NCBI RefSeq assembly: GCF_014643635.1
Contig: NZ_BMJV01000001.1
Span: 124,001 to 188,000, forward strand
DNA: 64,000 bases
Source of the DNA: Salipiger pallidus
GTDB lineage: Bacteria; Pseudomonadota; Alphaproteobacteria; Rhodobacterales; Rhodobacteraceae
Direction of reading: 5' to 3'
The notes beneath the pieces are model-generated. The model searched no databases and was not told the DNA's origin. It was given only the letters and a program-made list of their open reading frames with translations. Positions 35,892 through 44,508 of the stretch are shown here, in pieces. The stretch's first letter is position 1. The number at the start of each line of letters is the position of its first letter. A program made the translations under genes and the position numbers.

Positions 35892-36155
35892 TCAGCGTGT
35901 CGGGACGAGCACCGGGGTTTGCTTGGGGTGACGCACCTCCGCGCGCTTGCGCCGCTTCGGTGCTCCGAATAGCTGCCACACACCGTTCACCAGCTGACGT
36001 GGGACGGTGTCGTCCTGCACAGCACGCGGCTGCGATCCGCGGTACATCACCTTGGTCGTGGCGGTGCTGCTTTGCATGGTCATCACCGTCATCGTACGCA
36101 CCGTGGTCGCATCAGTCGACAAAACGGTGGTGGCGGTGTTCATTCGGATGCGCAT
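35892..36155 (-). CDS. possible small basic protein, unrecognised
   Basis: An 87-codon frame in an otherwise gene-free 491 bp spacer. It has a well-placed GGGAG six bases before the ATG. The first 45 residues are extremely rich in Thr, Met and Ser (TTVRTMTVMTMQSSTATT); the C-terminal half is basic and more protein-like (LVNGVWQLFGAPKRRKRAEV). No family is recognised, and the Thr-rich part may be chance. Apart from this frame I see nothing in 35852-36342. Confidence 0.3.
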   Translation of the reverse strand: MRIRMNTATTVLSTDATTVRTMTVMTMQSSTATTKVMYRGSQPRAVQDDTVPRQLVNGVWQLFGAPKRRKRAEVRHPKQTPVLVPTR

Positions 36156-36342
36156 GCAAGCTCCCATATCTGGTGTCCAAGGCCAACACCTCCAAATGGT
36201 GTTGGTTCCACGCATTGCGCGCTGGATGCAACCCGCCCCATGTCACAAGCATGGCATCAGGGCACGACGCATCCCCACCCTTGCTCCTCGGGCTCGCATG
36301 GGCGATAGCAGGGCCATCCACGCCAGCGCAGGACAAAGACCC

Positions 36343-37125
36343 ATGAAGATCGCCACCTTCAACATCAACGGTATCAAGGCCCGCATCGACGCGCTGTGTG
36401 ACTGGCTCGACGAGGCGCAACCCGACGTGGCGCTCTTGCAGGAGATCAAGTCCGTGGATGAAGGTTTCCCCCGCGAGCTTTTCGAGGATCGTGGCTATCA
36501 GGTGGAAACCCACGGCCAGAAAAGCTTCAACGGCGTCGCCATCCTGTCCAAGCTGCCGCTCGAGGACGTGACCCGTGGCCTGCCCGGCGATGACAGCGAC
36601 GAACAGGCGCGCTGGATCGAGGCGACGGTGATGGGCGAGACGCAGGCAGTGCGGATCTGCGGGCTCTACCTGCCCAACGGCAACCCGGCGCCGGGGCCGA
36701 AGTACGACTACAAGCTGGCATGGATGGAACGGCTTGAAGCGCGGGCAAAGCAGCTTCTGGAGGATGAGATGCCCAGCCTCATGGCCGGCGACTACAACGT
36801 CATCCCGCAGGCCGAAGACGCCGCCAAGCCCGAGGCCTGGACTGAGGATGCGCTATTCCTGCCGCAGACCCGCGCCGCCTTCCGCCGGATCCTCAACCTC
36901 GGCTTCACCGAGGCGTTCCGCAGCCGTCACCCCGAGCCGGGGCATTATAGCTTTTGGGATTACCAGGCGGGCGCGTGGCAGCGCAACAACGGCATCCGCA
37001 TCGACCACTTGCTGCTCAGCCCGCAGGCGGCGGACCTTCTGGCCGACGTGCAGATCGACCGCGACATTCGCGGCCGCGACAAGCCCTCGGACCACGTTCC
37101 GGTGTGGATAGAGCTGGCGGCCTGA
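36343..37125 (+). CDS. xth: exodeoxyribonuclease III
   Basis: A 260-residue Mg-dependent endonuclease/exonuclease/phosphatase-fold enzyme for base-excision repair (AP endonuclease). Signatures are MKIATFNINGIKARIDAL at the N-terminus, the metal-binding glutamate in VALLQEIKSVDEGFP, GLYLPNGNPAPGPKYDYKLA, AGDYNVIPQAEDAA and the C-terminal RIDHLLLSPQAAD and PSDHVPVWIEL. The start at MKIATF is fixed by homology; the open frame extends upstream but the ribosome site is weak (AGGACAAAGACCC). It is followed by bolA after 167 bp. Confidence 0.96.
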   Translation: MKIATFNINGIKARIDALCDWLDEAQPDVALLQEIKSVDEGFPRELFEDRGYQVETHGQKSFNGVAILSKLPLEDVTRGLPGDDSDEQARWIEATVMGETQAVRICGLYLPNGNPAPGPKYDYKLAWMERLEARAKQLLEDEMPSLMAGDYNVIPQAEDAAKPEAWTEDALFLPQTRAAFRRILNLGFTEAFRSRHPEPGHYSFWDYQAGAWQRNNGIRIDHLLLSPQAADLLADVQIDRDIRGRDKPSDHVPVWIELAA

Positions 37126-37292
37126 CCAAAGGTCCTGGCATGGCGCACGCTGCCGCCCTGTCCGCAGCGTCAGGGCGGAGCCCGCAGAAATTCACCGCGC
37201 CCCCTGCGGGATGACCGGCGGCCCCCTGCTTGCGTCTGCCGCCTGTGACGCCTACATCTTGCACCAAGGACAACATGAACGGAGTGCGCCAC

Positions 37293-37535
37293 ATGGCCAT
37301 GGAAGCGACGGAGATCGAACAGCTCATACGGGCCACGTTCCCCGATGCGAAGATAACGATCACCGACCTTGCGGGAGACGGCAATCACTATGCCGCCGAG
37401 GTGATCGACGAAAGCTTCCGAGGTCAGAACCGCGTCCAGCAGCAGCGCGCCGTCTACGCGGCGCTTAAGGGCAAGATGGACGGCAACCACGGCGACCTCC
37501 ACGCCCTAGCCCTCACCACAAAGGTGCCGGACTGA
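37293..37535 (+). CDS. bolA: BolA family protein
   Basis: An 80-residue BolA/IbaG-type protein (class II KH-like fold) that binds iron-sulfur clusters together with monothiol glutaredoxins. Typical elements are IEQLIRATFPDAKITITDLA, GDGNHYAAEVIDESFRGQNR and the VQQQRAVYAAL helix followed by a conserved His (NHGDLHALAL). The start at MAMEATE has GGAG 8 bases upstream. The gene for its partner, the CGFS glutaredoxin, follows 67 bp downstream, the classic BolA-Grx arrangement. A hairpin CCGCCCTG/CAGGGCGG at 37153-37178 separates it from xth. Confidence 0.95.
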   Translation: MAMEATEIEQLIRATFPDAKITITDLAGDGNHYAAEVIDESFRGQNRVQQQRAVYAALKGKMDGNHGDLHALALTTKVPD

Positions 37536-37602
37536 CGGCACCTGCCCGACATATCGGCGCGGCCCCCAGCGGCCCGTGCCCTTTCCGAAAACGGAGACAG
37601 AC

Positions 37603-37965
37603 ATGACCGACGCCAAGACCACCATCGACGAGACGGTAAAGGCAAACACCGTGGTGCTTTACATGAAAGGCACCAAGGCCATGCCCCAGTGCGGCTTTTC
37701 CAGCCGCGTGGCAGGCGTGCTGAACTACATGGGCGTCGATTACCTCGACGTGAACGTGCTGGCTGATGACGGCATCCGCCAGGGCATCAAGGATTACTCG
37801 GACTGGCCGACCATCCCCCAGCTGTACGTAAACGGCGAATTCGTCGGCGGCTGCGACATCATCACCGAGATGACTCTGTCTGGAGAGCTCGACAAGCTCT
37901 TCGAGGACAGCGGCGTCACCTATGACAAGGGCGCTGCCGAGAAGATCCGCGAAGCCAACGCCTGA
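37603..37965 (+). CDS. grxD: monothiol glutaredoxin Grx4/GrxD
   Basis: A 120-residue monothiol glutaredoxin with active-site Cys30 in MPQCGFSS, the CGFS signature, and the glutathione-binding WPTIPQLYVNGEFVGGCDI. It carries a [2Fe-2S] cluster bridged by glutathione and delivers or senses iron-sulfur clusters, commonly as a heterodimer with BolA encoded just upstream. GGAGACAG gives the ribosome site. A clean terminator follows. Confidence 0.97.
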   Translation: MTDAKTTIDETVKANTVVLYMKGTKAMPQCGFSSRVAGVLNYMGVDYLDVNVLADDGIRQGIKDYSDWPTIPQLYVNGEFVGGCDIITEMTLSGELDKLFEDSGVTYDKGAAEKIREANA

Positions 37966-38000
37966 TCGGCGCCAAAGCTGCCGCGACAAGCCAACAGCGA

Positions 38001-38031
38001 AACGCCCTCCCTCAACCGGAGGGCGTTTTTG
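38001..38031 (+). terminator. Rho-independent terminator of bolA-grxD
   Basis: Ten-base-pair stem AACGCCCTCC/GGAGGGCGTT with a seven-base loop, followed by TTTTGTGTG, 35 bp after the grxD stop. Confidence 0.92.
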
Positions 38032-38230
38032 TGTGTGTGTTCACCGTTCGATTGACAGGTAGCCCACCTGCCCGGCCCTGGGCCGGATCGGACGCCGCCA
38101 GGGATCAAGCTGCCCCACACCTGCCGAAAAGCAGCTCGGCTGGAGCCGGGCTCAGTGGCTCGCACTTTGACAACGGCCCGGTACCCTGGACGGCAGACGG
38201 CCCTGCGTCCGCCCCGCGGGCACGCGGCCA

Positions 38231-38258
38231 AGAGTGCGTATTTTCAAAGAGAAGAAAT
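38231..38258 (-). repeat. dispersed intergenic repeat, copy E
   Basis: On the minus strand: TTTCTTCTCTTTG then AAAATACGCACTCT. It pairs best with the copy at 18.2 kb. It lies in the 290 bp gene-free spacer between the convergent grxD and ccmE genes. Confidence 0.55.
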
Positions 38259-38328
38259 GAAAAGAGTGCCCTTGCCCCAGCGCGAAAACCCGCCGTGAGA
38301 CATGGGGCATGGGGCGGGAGCGATGGGT

Positions 38329-38778
38329 TCAGCTTTCGGGCGCCTCGTAGACGCCCTGCTCTTTCAGCGCGTCGATGACTTCCTTGGGCATGTAGGTCTC
38401 GTCGTGTTTGGCGAGGATCTCCGAGGCTTCAAAGACCCCGGAAACGTAGCGGCCCGTTCCGACCATGCCCTGATTTTCTGAGAAAAGATCCGGCAGCACC
38501 CCGGCGAAAACCACCGGAACGGTAGCACCACCGTCGGTCACGTTGAAGCGGATCTCGTGTCCGTTTCCGCGCTCGATCGATCCCTCCTCGACAAGGCCGC
38601 CGATGCGAAAGGTCTCGGACGGGCTGGGCGGTTCGGCGACCAGCTGGCTCGGGGAGCGGAAGAAGTTGATGCCGTCGCGCATGGCATAGCCAATCATCGC
38701 CGTCGACACGAGCAGCGCAAAGGCTGTCAGAGCGACAATCTGGATCCGGCGTTGCTTCTTGAGCGTTTTGAGCGACAT
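38329..38778 (-). CDS. ccmE: cytochrome c maturation haem chaperone CcmE
   Basis: A 149-residue haem chaperone of System I cytochrome c maturation. One N-terminal membrane anchor (IQIVALTAFALLVSTAMIGY) is followed by the periplasmic OB-fold domain. The covalent haem histidine is in EILAKHDETYMPKE, the family signature. The start follows a strong GGAGGT. The other ccm genes usually found with ccmE (ccmF, ccmH) are not beside it; murI lies 119 bp upstream on the same strand. Confidence 0.96.
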   Translation of the reverse strand: MSLKTLKKQRRIQIVALTAFALLVSTAMIGYAMRDGINFFRSPSQLVAEPPSPSETFRIGGLVEEGSIERGNGHEIRFNVTDGGATVPVVFAGVLPDLFSENQGMVGTGRYVSGVFEASEILAKHDETYMPKEVIDALKEQGVYEAPES

Positions 38779-38897
38779 GCGGTTACCTCCGGGGATCATC
38801 TTGTCGCATGTCGGCGCCCCGAGCGCCACACACGTGTGCGTCAGATACCCCATACTTTGGAAGGGCTTCCCTGACCTGCATCAAGCTTACGGGCCGC

Positions 38898-39710
38898 TTA
38901 GGCCGATTCAAACGCGATGGAGCGGCGCAGGAAGCGTGTCGCGTGGCCCGACACCTTGCGCGGATCGCCCGTCGTGAGGAAGCGGGGCTCCGTGCCGCTG
39001 CCAAGCATGCCGGGGTGACGCTGGAGATAGTCGGCAAGCGAGTCCGCCACGAGGTTGGCCTGCGAATACACCTTCACGTCCGGCCCCAGCGCATCCTGGA
39101 AGATGTCCTGCATCAGCGGATAATGCGTGCAGCCAAGGATCGCGGCCTCAGGGGTTGGCATCTTGCGCAAAAGCGCATCCACGTGGCTGCGCACCAGCGC
39201 CTCGGCCAGGATCATGTCGCCGTCCTCGATCGCATCCACGAGGCCGCCACAAGCCTGCGCCTCGACGTCAACACCGATGGCGCGGAAGGCCAGCTCGCGC
39301 TGGAAGGCCCGCGCCCGGACGGTGGCGGGCGTCGCAAAGAGCGCCACGTGCTGCACACCGACTTCACGGGGCGGCGAATTGTCACCCCACTGGCGCTGGG
39401 TCATCGCCTCGATTAGCGGAACGAAGACCCCCAGGACCCGCTTGTCGCGCGGGATGAAGTTCTCCTGCATCCGCCGCAGGGCCGCGGCGCTGGCGGTGTT
39501 GCAGGCAAGGATGACGAGGTCACAGCCGTTGTCCCAAAGGCGCGACACCGCGTCAGTGGTCAAATCGTAAATGTCATCGGCTGTGCGCACGCCATAGGGC
39601 GCATGGGCGCTATCGGCGTAGTAGACGAATGGCACATCCGGTAGGCGGCGGCTCACCGCGTCCAGAACGGTGAGCCCGCCCAAGCCTGAATCGAATACAC
39701 CAACCGCCAT
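38898..39710 (-). CDS. murI: glutamate racemase
   Basis: A 270-residue cofactor-independent racemase supplying D-glutamate for peptidoglycan. The two catalytic cysteines are Cys70 in [15 protein letters not shown] and Cys194 in [12 protein letters not shown]; Asp7 and Ser8 in [12 protein letters not shown] are also conserved. Length is typical. It is followed by ccmE and preceded, after 100 bp, by the indolepyruvate oxidoreductase gene, all on the minus strand; whether they share a transcript cannot be decided. Confidence 0.96.
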   Translation of the reverse strand: MAVGVFDSGLGGLTVLDAVSRRLPDVPFVYYADSAHAPYGVRTADDIYDLTTDAVSRLWDNGCDLVILACNTASAAALRRMQENFIPRDKRVLGVFVPLIEAMTQRQWGDNSPPREVGVQHVALFATPATVRARAFQRELAFRAIGVDVEAQACGGLVDAIEDGDMILAEALVRSHVDALLRKMPTPEAAILGCTHYPLMQDIFQDALGPDVKVYSQANLVADSLADYLQRHPGMLGSGTEPRFLTTGDPRKVSGHATRFLRRSIAFESA

Positions 39711-39810
39711 GGCCCGTCTCCTGATCGCCGCGCCGCGCGAGTCGTGTCCCGCGCGGCCTTCGGTCCGGTCTTACGAGGCTTCGAGGCGGAAATCCATTGC
39801 GACTGTTACC

Positions 39811-42800
39811 TTATTCCGCCGCCTGCGACAGAGGGGCGCCGCCAGAGCGGATGACCGCCAGAAGTTCTTCGCGGCGTTTCGATGCCTCGCGCTGGTTGGC
39901 CTCCTTCACCGGGCCGAAGCCCCGGATCGACAAGGGCAGTTCAGCCAGCGCGATGGCCGCCTCCAGCGTCTGCGCCGTCACCTGCGGCAGAACCTCGGAC
40001 ATGTCGGCCTCGAACTGCGTGATGAGCGCCCGCTCCATCCGCCGCTCGGCAGTGCGCCCGAACGGATCGAACGGTGTGCCCCGAAGCCCCTTCAGTTTCG
40101 CCAGCAGCCCGAAGGCCGTCAGCATTCCCTCGCCATAAGTCTTCTTGACCGGACGACCGTCGGAGCCCTCCTTGGTCATGATCGGTGGAGCAAGATGGAA
40201 GGTCATCCGGAAGCCATCCTCGAAGGTCTCGGCAGCTTTCGCGCGGGTCTCGAGATGAAGTCGCGCCACCTCGTATTCATCCTTGTAGGACAAAAGCTTG
40301 TGGTACCCTCTTGAGACGGCGTCACGCAGGCTTTCGTCCTCGATACCATCGACCAGCGCCCGGTAGCGTCGGGCAAGCCGCTTGCCCTGATAGGCCACGA
40401 GATGTCGTTCGCGGAAGGCGATCCGTTCGGACAGCGTGCGTGGACGCTCGACCACTTTCGGGGTCAGAAGCGCATTGGCCTCGGCAGGATGCAATGCAGC
40501 CCAGCGACCGATCTCAAAGGCACGCAGGTTGCGGTCGACCGCCGCGCCGTTGAGGCGGATGGCATCTTCAATGGCCTGATGGGGGATTGGGACGAGGCCG
40601 TTCTGCCATGCCGCGCCGAGGATCATCATGTTGGAGAAGATCGAGTCACCCATGGTGATCCGCGCCAGTTCCGAAGTATCCAGAAGCGTCACTCGTTCTT
40701 GCATGCGCGCTTCAAGAGCAAGCTTCAAGCGGTCGTTAGGAATATGGAATTCCGGATCGCGGGTGAATTCTCCGGTGACGATCTCGTGGCTGTTGACCAC
40801 CGCGCCGGTCCGTCCGGTGCGCGTGAGGCCCAAGGTCTTGGCCCCCGCACTGACAACCAGGTCGCCGCCGATGAGGGCGTCCGCCTCGCCAATCGCGACG
40901 CGCACCGCGCTGATGTCCTCGGGGCGGTTGGCCAGCCTCAGGTGGATGTGCACCGCGCCGCCCTTCTGAGCGAGGCCCGCCATCTCCATCATGCCAGCGC
41001 CAAGCCCGGCGATCTGCGCCGCCTGCGCCAGCACCGCGCCAATGGTCACCACGCCGGTGCCGCCGACGCCGGTGATGACGACGTTATGCGTGCCGCTGAT
41101 TGCCGGCAGCTGAGGGTCCGGCAAATCCGGCAAATCGAGCGCCGCGGTTTCGCTCTTCCGCAGCCTCGCGCCTTCAAGGCTCACGAAGGACGGGCAGAAG
41201 CCCTTGAGACAGGAGAAGTCCTTGTTGCAGCTCGACTGGTCAATGGCGCGCTTGCGGCCAAGCTCGGTGTCCACAGGCACGATGGCGACGCAATTCGACT
41301 GCACCCCGCAGTCACCGCAGCCCTCACAGACATCGGTGTTGATGAAGATCCGCTTGTCCGGATCCGGGAAGGTCCCACGCTTGCGGCGGCGGCGTTTTTC
41401 GGCGGCGCAGGTCTGGATATACAGGATGACCGAGACACCCTCGATGGCTTCGAACCGGCGCTGGACAGCGGCCATATCGACACGCTCATGTTTATCAATG
41501 CCTTGCGGGAAGGCGTAGAAGTCCACATATTCCTTATCATCATAAACAACCGCAAGATGTTCGACGCCCATGGCCTTGAGTTCACTGGCAATTCTTCCTG
41601 CGGTAAGGTCACCCTCATTGGGTTGCCCGCCCGTCATAGCGACGGCGTCGTTGAACAGGATCTTGTAGGTGATGTTGGTGCCAGCTGCCAGTGCCGCGCG
41701 GATCGCCTGCACGCCGGAGTGGTTGTAGGTTCCGTCTCCAAGGTTCTGGAAAACATGGGGTCTTTTGGAAAACGGCGCTTCACCTATCCAGTTCGCACCT
41801 TCACCGCCCATATGAGTGAAGCCGGTGGTCTCGCGGTCCATCCACTGCACCATGTAGTGGCAGCCGATCCCCGCGTAAGCGCGCGCACCGTCGGGCAGCT
41901 TGGTCGAGGTGTTGTGCGGGCAGCCGGCGCAGAAGTACGGCAGCCGCGCGGCGATCTCCTCTGCGTTGTCTGATTTTCTCGCATCATCAAGAGATTGCAT
42001 CGCAGACCTGAGACGATCCGAGCCGCGCCCCTCGTCGATAAGGATGCGCCCCAAACGCTCGGCTATCATGATGGGATCAAGAGCACCTTGGGTCGGGAAC
42101 AACTCGGGCCCATGCATCGAGCCTGCGCCGCCACCGATGTGCCAACCATAGACCCGGCGGCCGCGCCGATCGTCGAAGATCGCCTCCTTGACCTGCACTT
42201 CGATCAGCTTGCGCTTTTCCTCGACCACGACGATCAGGTCGAGCCCTTCAGCCCAGTCGTGGAAGCCCCTCATATCCAACGGGAATGTCTGGCCGACCTT
42301 GTAGGTCGTGATGCCAAGCCGCTCGGCTTCCGTCTCGTCGATGCCCAGGAGCGACAGCGCGTGCACGAGATCGAGCCAGTTTTTGCCTGCTGCCACTAGA
42401 CCGATCCTGGCCCCCGGTTTGCCCCACATGCGCTTGTCCATGCGGTTGGCATGAGAAAACGCCTCTGCGGCAAAGCGTTTGTGGTCGATGATGCGCTTTT
42501 CCTGCTCGTGCGGGGTGTCGCCAAGCCGGATGTTCAGCCCGCCCTGCGGCATGGTGAAGAAATCAGGCGTCGTCAGAGACATGCGGTCCGCTCTTCCGTC
42601 AACCACGGCGGTGGCCTCGACCGTGTCCTTCATGGTCTTGAGGCCCACCCAGACGCCCGCGAACCGTGACAGCGCATAGGCATAGACGCCGTAATCAAGC
42701 ACCTCCTGAACGCCTGCAGGGCTGACCACGGGCATGTAGGCATCGACCATGGCCCATTCGGACTGATGCAGCACGGTCGAGCTTTCGCCGGTGTGATCAT

Positions 42801-43236
42801 CGCCCATGGCCATTATGACGCCGCCATGTTTCGAGGTGCCCGCCATGTTGGCGTGGCGCATAACGTCGCCAGAGCGGTCCACCCCAGGGCCCTTGCCATA
42901 CCAAAGGCCGAAGACACCATCGTACTTGCCTTCACCGCGCAGTTCGGCCTGCTGGCTCCCCCACAGCGCGGTGGCGGCGAGATCCTCGTTCAGCCCCTCC
43001 TGGAACAGCACGTCCGCGGCACGCAGGTGCTTTTCCGCCTTTTTCATCTGAAGATCCACGGCGCCGAGCGGCGAGCCACGATAGCCGGTAACGTAGCCGG
43101 CGGTGTTCAGCCCCGCAGCCCGGTCGCGGGCTTTCTGGATCAGCATGAGCCGGACCAGCGCCTGTGTGCCATTGAGCAACACAGGGCTACGTTCGAGGTT
43201 GAAACGGTCGTCGAGAGTGATTTCGTGCTTGGTCAT
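39811..43236 (-). CDS. indolepyruvate ferredoxin oxidoreductase, fused subunits
   Basis: A 1141-residue fusion of the alpha (thiamine diphosphate) and gamma-type subunits. It oxidatively decarboxylates aryl-2-oxo acids such as indolepyruvate to the acyl-CoA with ferredoxin as acceptor. The N-terminal part holds pyruvate:ferredoxin oxidoreductase-like domains; the ThDP region includes GEGANWIGEAPF and QNLGDGTYNHSGVQAIRAAL. A cysteine-rich cluster region follows (DVCEGCGDCGVQSNC, then SSCNKDFSCLKGFC). After it the gamma domain starts HNVVITGVGGTGVVTIG. The C-terminal 250 residues are the DUF6537-like tail. The start follows GGGAGG. A LysR gene is divergent and probably its regulator. Confidence 0.92.
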   Translation of the reverse strand: MTKHEITLDDRFNLERSPVLLNGTQALVRLMLIQKARDRAAGLNTAGYVTGYRGSPLGAVDLQMKKAEKHLRAADVLFQEGLNEDLAATALWGSQQAELRGEGKYDGVFGLWYGKGPGVDRSGDVMRHANMAGTSKHGGVIMAMGDDHTGESSTVLHQSEWAMVDAYMPVVSPAGVQEVLDYGVYAYALSRFAGVWVGLKTMKDTVEATAVVDGRADRMSLTTPDFFTMPQGGLNIRLGDTPHEQEKRIIDHKRFAAEAFSHANRMDKRMWGKPGARIGLVAAGKNWLDLVHALSLLGIDETEAERLGITTYKVGQTFPLDMRGFHDWAEGLDLIVVVEEKRKLIEVQVKEAIFDDRRGRRVYGWHIGGGAGSMHGPELFPTQGALDPIMIAERLGRILIDEGRGSDRLRSAMQSLDDARKSDNAEEIAARLPYFCAGCPHNTSTKLPDGARAYAGIGCHYMVQWMDRETTGFTHMGGEGANWIGEAPFSKRPHVFQNLGDGTYNHSGVQAIRAALAAGTNITYKILFNDAVAMTGGQPNEGDLTAGRIASELKAMGVEHLAVVYDDKEYVDFYAFPQGIDKHERVDMAAVQRRFEAIEGVSVILYIQTCAAEKRRRRKRGTFPDPDKRIFINTDVCEGCGDCGVQSNCVAIVPVDTELGRKRAIDQSSCNKDFSCLKGFCPSFVSLEGARLRKSETAALDLPDLPDPQLPAISGTHNVVITGVGGTGVVTIGAVLAQAAQIAGLGAGMMEMAGLAQKGGAVHIHLRLANRPEDISAVRVAIGEADALIGGDLVVSAGAKTLGLTRTGRTGAVVNSHEIVTGEFTRDPEFHIPNDRLKLALEARMQERVTLLDTSELARITMGDSIFSNMMILGAAWQNGLVPIPHQAIEDAIRLNGAAVDRNLRAFEIGRWAALHPAEANALLTPKVVERPRTLSERIAFRERHLVAYQGKRLARRYRALVDGIEDESLRDAVSRGYHKLLSYKDEYEVARLHLETRAKAAETFEDGFRMTFHLAPPIMTKEGSDGRPVKKTYGEGMLTAFGLLAKLKGLRGTPFDPFGRTAERRMERALITQFEADMSEVLPQVTAQTLEAAIALAELPLSIRGFGPVKEANQREASKRREELLAVIRSGGAPLSQAAE

Positions 43237-43259
43237 GTGCGCCTCCCGTCGCTCATCAC

Positions 43260-43277
43260 TTGTGCATCGTAACACAA
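43260..43277. promoter_or_regulatory. dyad between the oxidoreductase and LysR genes
   Basis: TTGTG-N8-CACAA lies 24 bp upstream of the oxidoreductase start in the 177 bp divergent spacer. It is a plausible regulator site, but the arms are short and it lacks a clear T-N11-A LysR core. Confidence 0.3.
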
Positions 43278-43413
43278 TTTTAGGTCAAAAACGCTGACCC
43301 TCATAGGTAATTTTTCGTGTATTATTGCGGGAGACGTTCATGTGAGAATGCATGGGTGGCCAATTAACGATTGTATCGTATAGATGGCGCGCGAGCAGGG
43401 CATAGGTACTGGA

Positions 43414-44319
43414 ATGGACTGGGACAAATTAAGAATATTTCACGCGGTGGCTGACGCCGGAAGCCTGACACACGCGGGCGATGCGCTGCATCTCTCGCAG
43501 TCGGCAGTGTCGCGGCAGATCCGGTCCCTCGAAGAGTCGCTCAATACCACATTGTTCCATCGCCACGCCCGCGGCCTGATTCTCACCGAACAGGGCGAAC
43601 TGCTGTTCGACGCGACCGCCTCAATGGTGAAGCGGATCGACGCCGCCACCGCCCGCATTCGTGACAGCGAAGAAGAAGTGTTCGGCGAACTGAAGGTCAC
43701 GACGACACACGGCTTCGGCGTGCTGTGGCTCGCCCCGCGCCTGACCAAGCTCTACGAGAAATACCCCGACCTGAAGGTCGACCTCATGCTCGAGGAACGG
43801 GTGCTCGACCTGCCCATGCGCGAAGCCGATGTTGCCATCCGCATGAAGGAGCCAAGCCAGGCGGACCTCATCCGCAAGCGGCTGATGTCGATCCGCATGC
43901 GCATGTATGCCTCGCCCGACTACCTTGCTGAACGGGGCGAGCCGCTGTCACTCGACGATCTTGGGAAACACCGTCTGATTTGCCAGAACCCCGCCTCGGC
44001 GCAGGTGGCCGCCGGCAAGCTGCTGGTGCAGGAACTGCTGACCTACGACATCCAGACCGCGCTTACGGTGAACAACTATTTCGGCGTTCTGCAGGCGGTG
44101 GTTGCGGGCCTCGGGATCGGCGTGCTGCCGGACTACATCATCGAAGATTTCCCAAAAGTGGTCCGCGTACTGCCCGAGGTGGAAAGCAACGAGGTGCCCG
44201 TGTTCCTCGCATACCCGGAAGAACTGCGTCATTCCAAGCGCGTAGCCGCGTTCCGCGACTTCGTTCAGGACGAAATCTTCGCCCACAGGCGTCAATTGAG
44301 AGCAATGGGCGCAGACTAA
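43414..44319 (+). CDS. LysR family transcriptional regulator
   Basis: A 301-residue regulator. Residues 1-60 are the winged helix-turn-helix (FHAVADAGSLTHAGDALHLS, then QSAVSRQIRSLEESL); a coiled linker leads to the periplasmic-binding-protein-like ligand domain (from about 95, LKVTTTHGFGVLWLAPRLTK, to FGVLQAVVAGLGIGVLPDYI). It is divergent from the indolepyruvate oxidoreductase gene, the usual arrangement of LysR regulator and target. The start at MDWDKLRIF matches the family N-terminus; a longer ATG ten codons upstream is possible. The candidate small RNA is encoded 100 bp downstream. Confidence 0.93.
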   Translation: MDWDKLRIFHAVADAGSLTHAGDALHLSQSAVSRQIRSLEESLNTTLFHRHARGLILTEQGELLFDATASMVKRIDAATARIRDSEEEVFGELKVTTTHGFGVLWLAPRLTKLYEKYPDLKVDLMLEERVLDLPMREADVAIRMKEPSQADLIRKRLMSIRMRMYASPDYLAERGEPLSLDDLGKHRLICQNPASAQVAAGKLLVQELLTYDIQTALTVNNYFGVLQAVVAGLGIGVLPDYIIEDFPKVVRVLPEVESNEVPVFLAYPEELRHSKRVAAFRDFVQDEIFAHRRQLRAMGAD

Positions 44320-44389
44320 GATACTGCTTAAAGCGTGAGACATGCGCCACATGCATAGCGGGAATGCTACGGTTGCGCCCTCTTAATCC

Positions 44390-44417
44390 TTGAACGACTC
44401 AATACTGATAACATATT
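44390..44417 (+). promoter_or_regulatory. sigma-70-type promoter of the candidate small RNA
   Basis: TTGAAC (-35) and CATATT (-10) separated by 16 bp, each matching four of six consensus bases. The expected start site falls at about 44424, exactly at the left arm of the first hairpin. Confidence 0.55.
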
Positions 44418-44423
44418 CGGCAG

Positions 44424-44508
44424 ATGAAGGTTGAAGCGCCCTTCGGCGCATCATCTTCATACCTCCCTGTTGGACTACGGCCGAGCTTTGTGCTCGGCCT
44501 TTTTTTTA
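44424..44508 (+). ncRNA. candidate trans-acting small RNA
   Basis: About 85 nt. The 5' part folds into a two-step hairpin: outer stem ATGAAG (44424-44429) with CTTCAT (44455-44460), inner stem GCGCC (44436-44440) with GGCGC (44445-44449) around a CTTC loop. An unpaired stretch containing CCUCCC (44462-44467) follows, complementary to Shine-Dalgarno sequences. The 3' end is a perfect Rho-independent terminator, GGCCGAGC-TTTGT-GCTCGGCC plus eight to nine T. A promoter-like pair lies just upstream and no reading frame fits. The architecture matches Hfq-type regulatory RNAs of alphaproteobacteria; I cannot assign it to a named family. It could alternatively be the 3' tail of the LysR mRNA. Confidence 0.65.

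Noticed and set aside
40402-41973. Long plus-strand frames inside the indolepyruvate oxidoreductase gene
   Set aside because: They are antisense to a gene with intact thiamine diphosphate and cluster motifs and show no domains.
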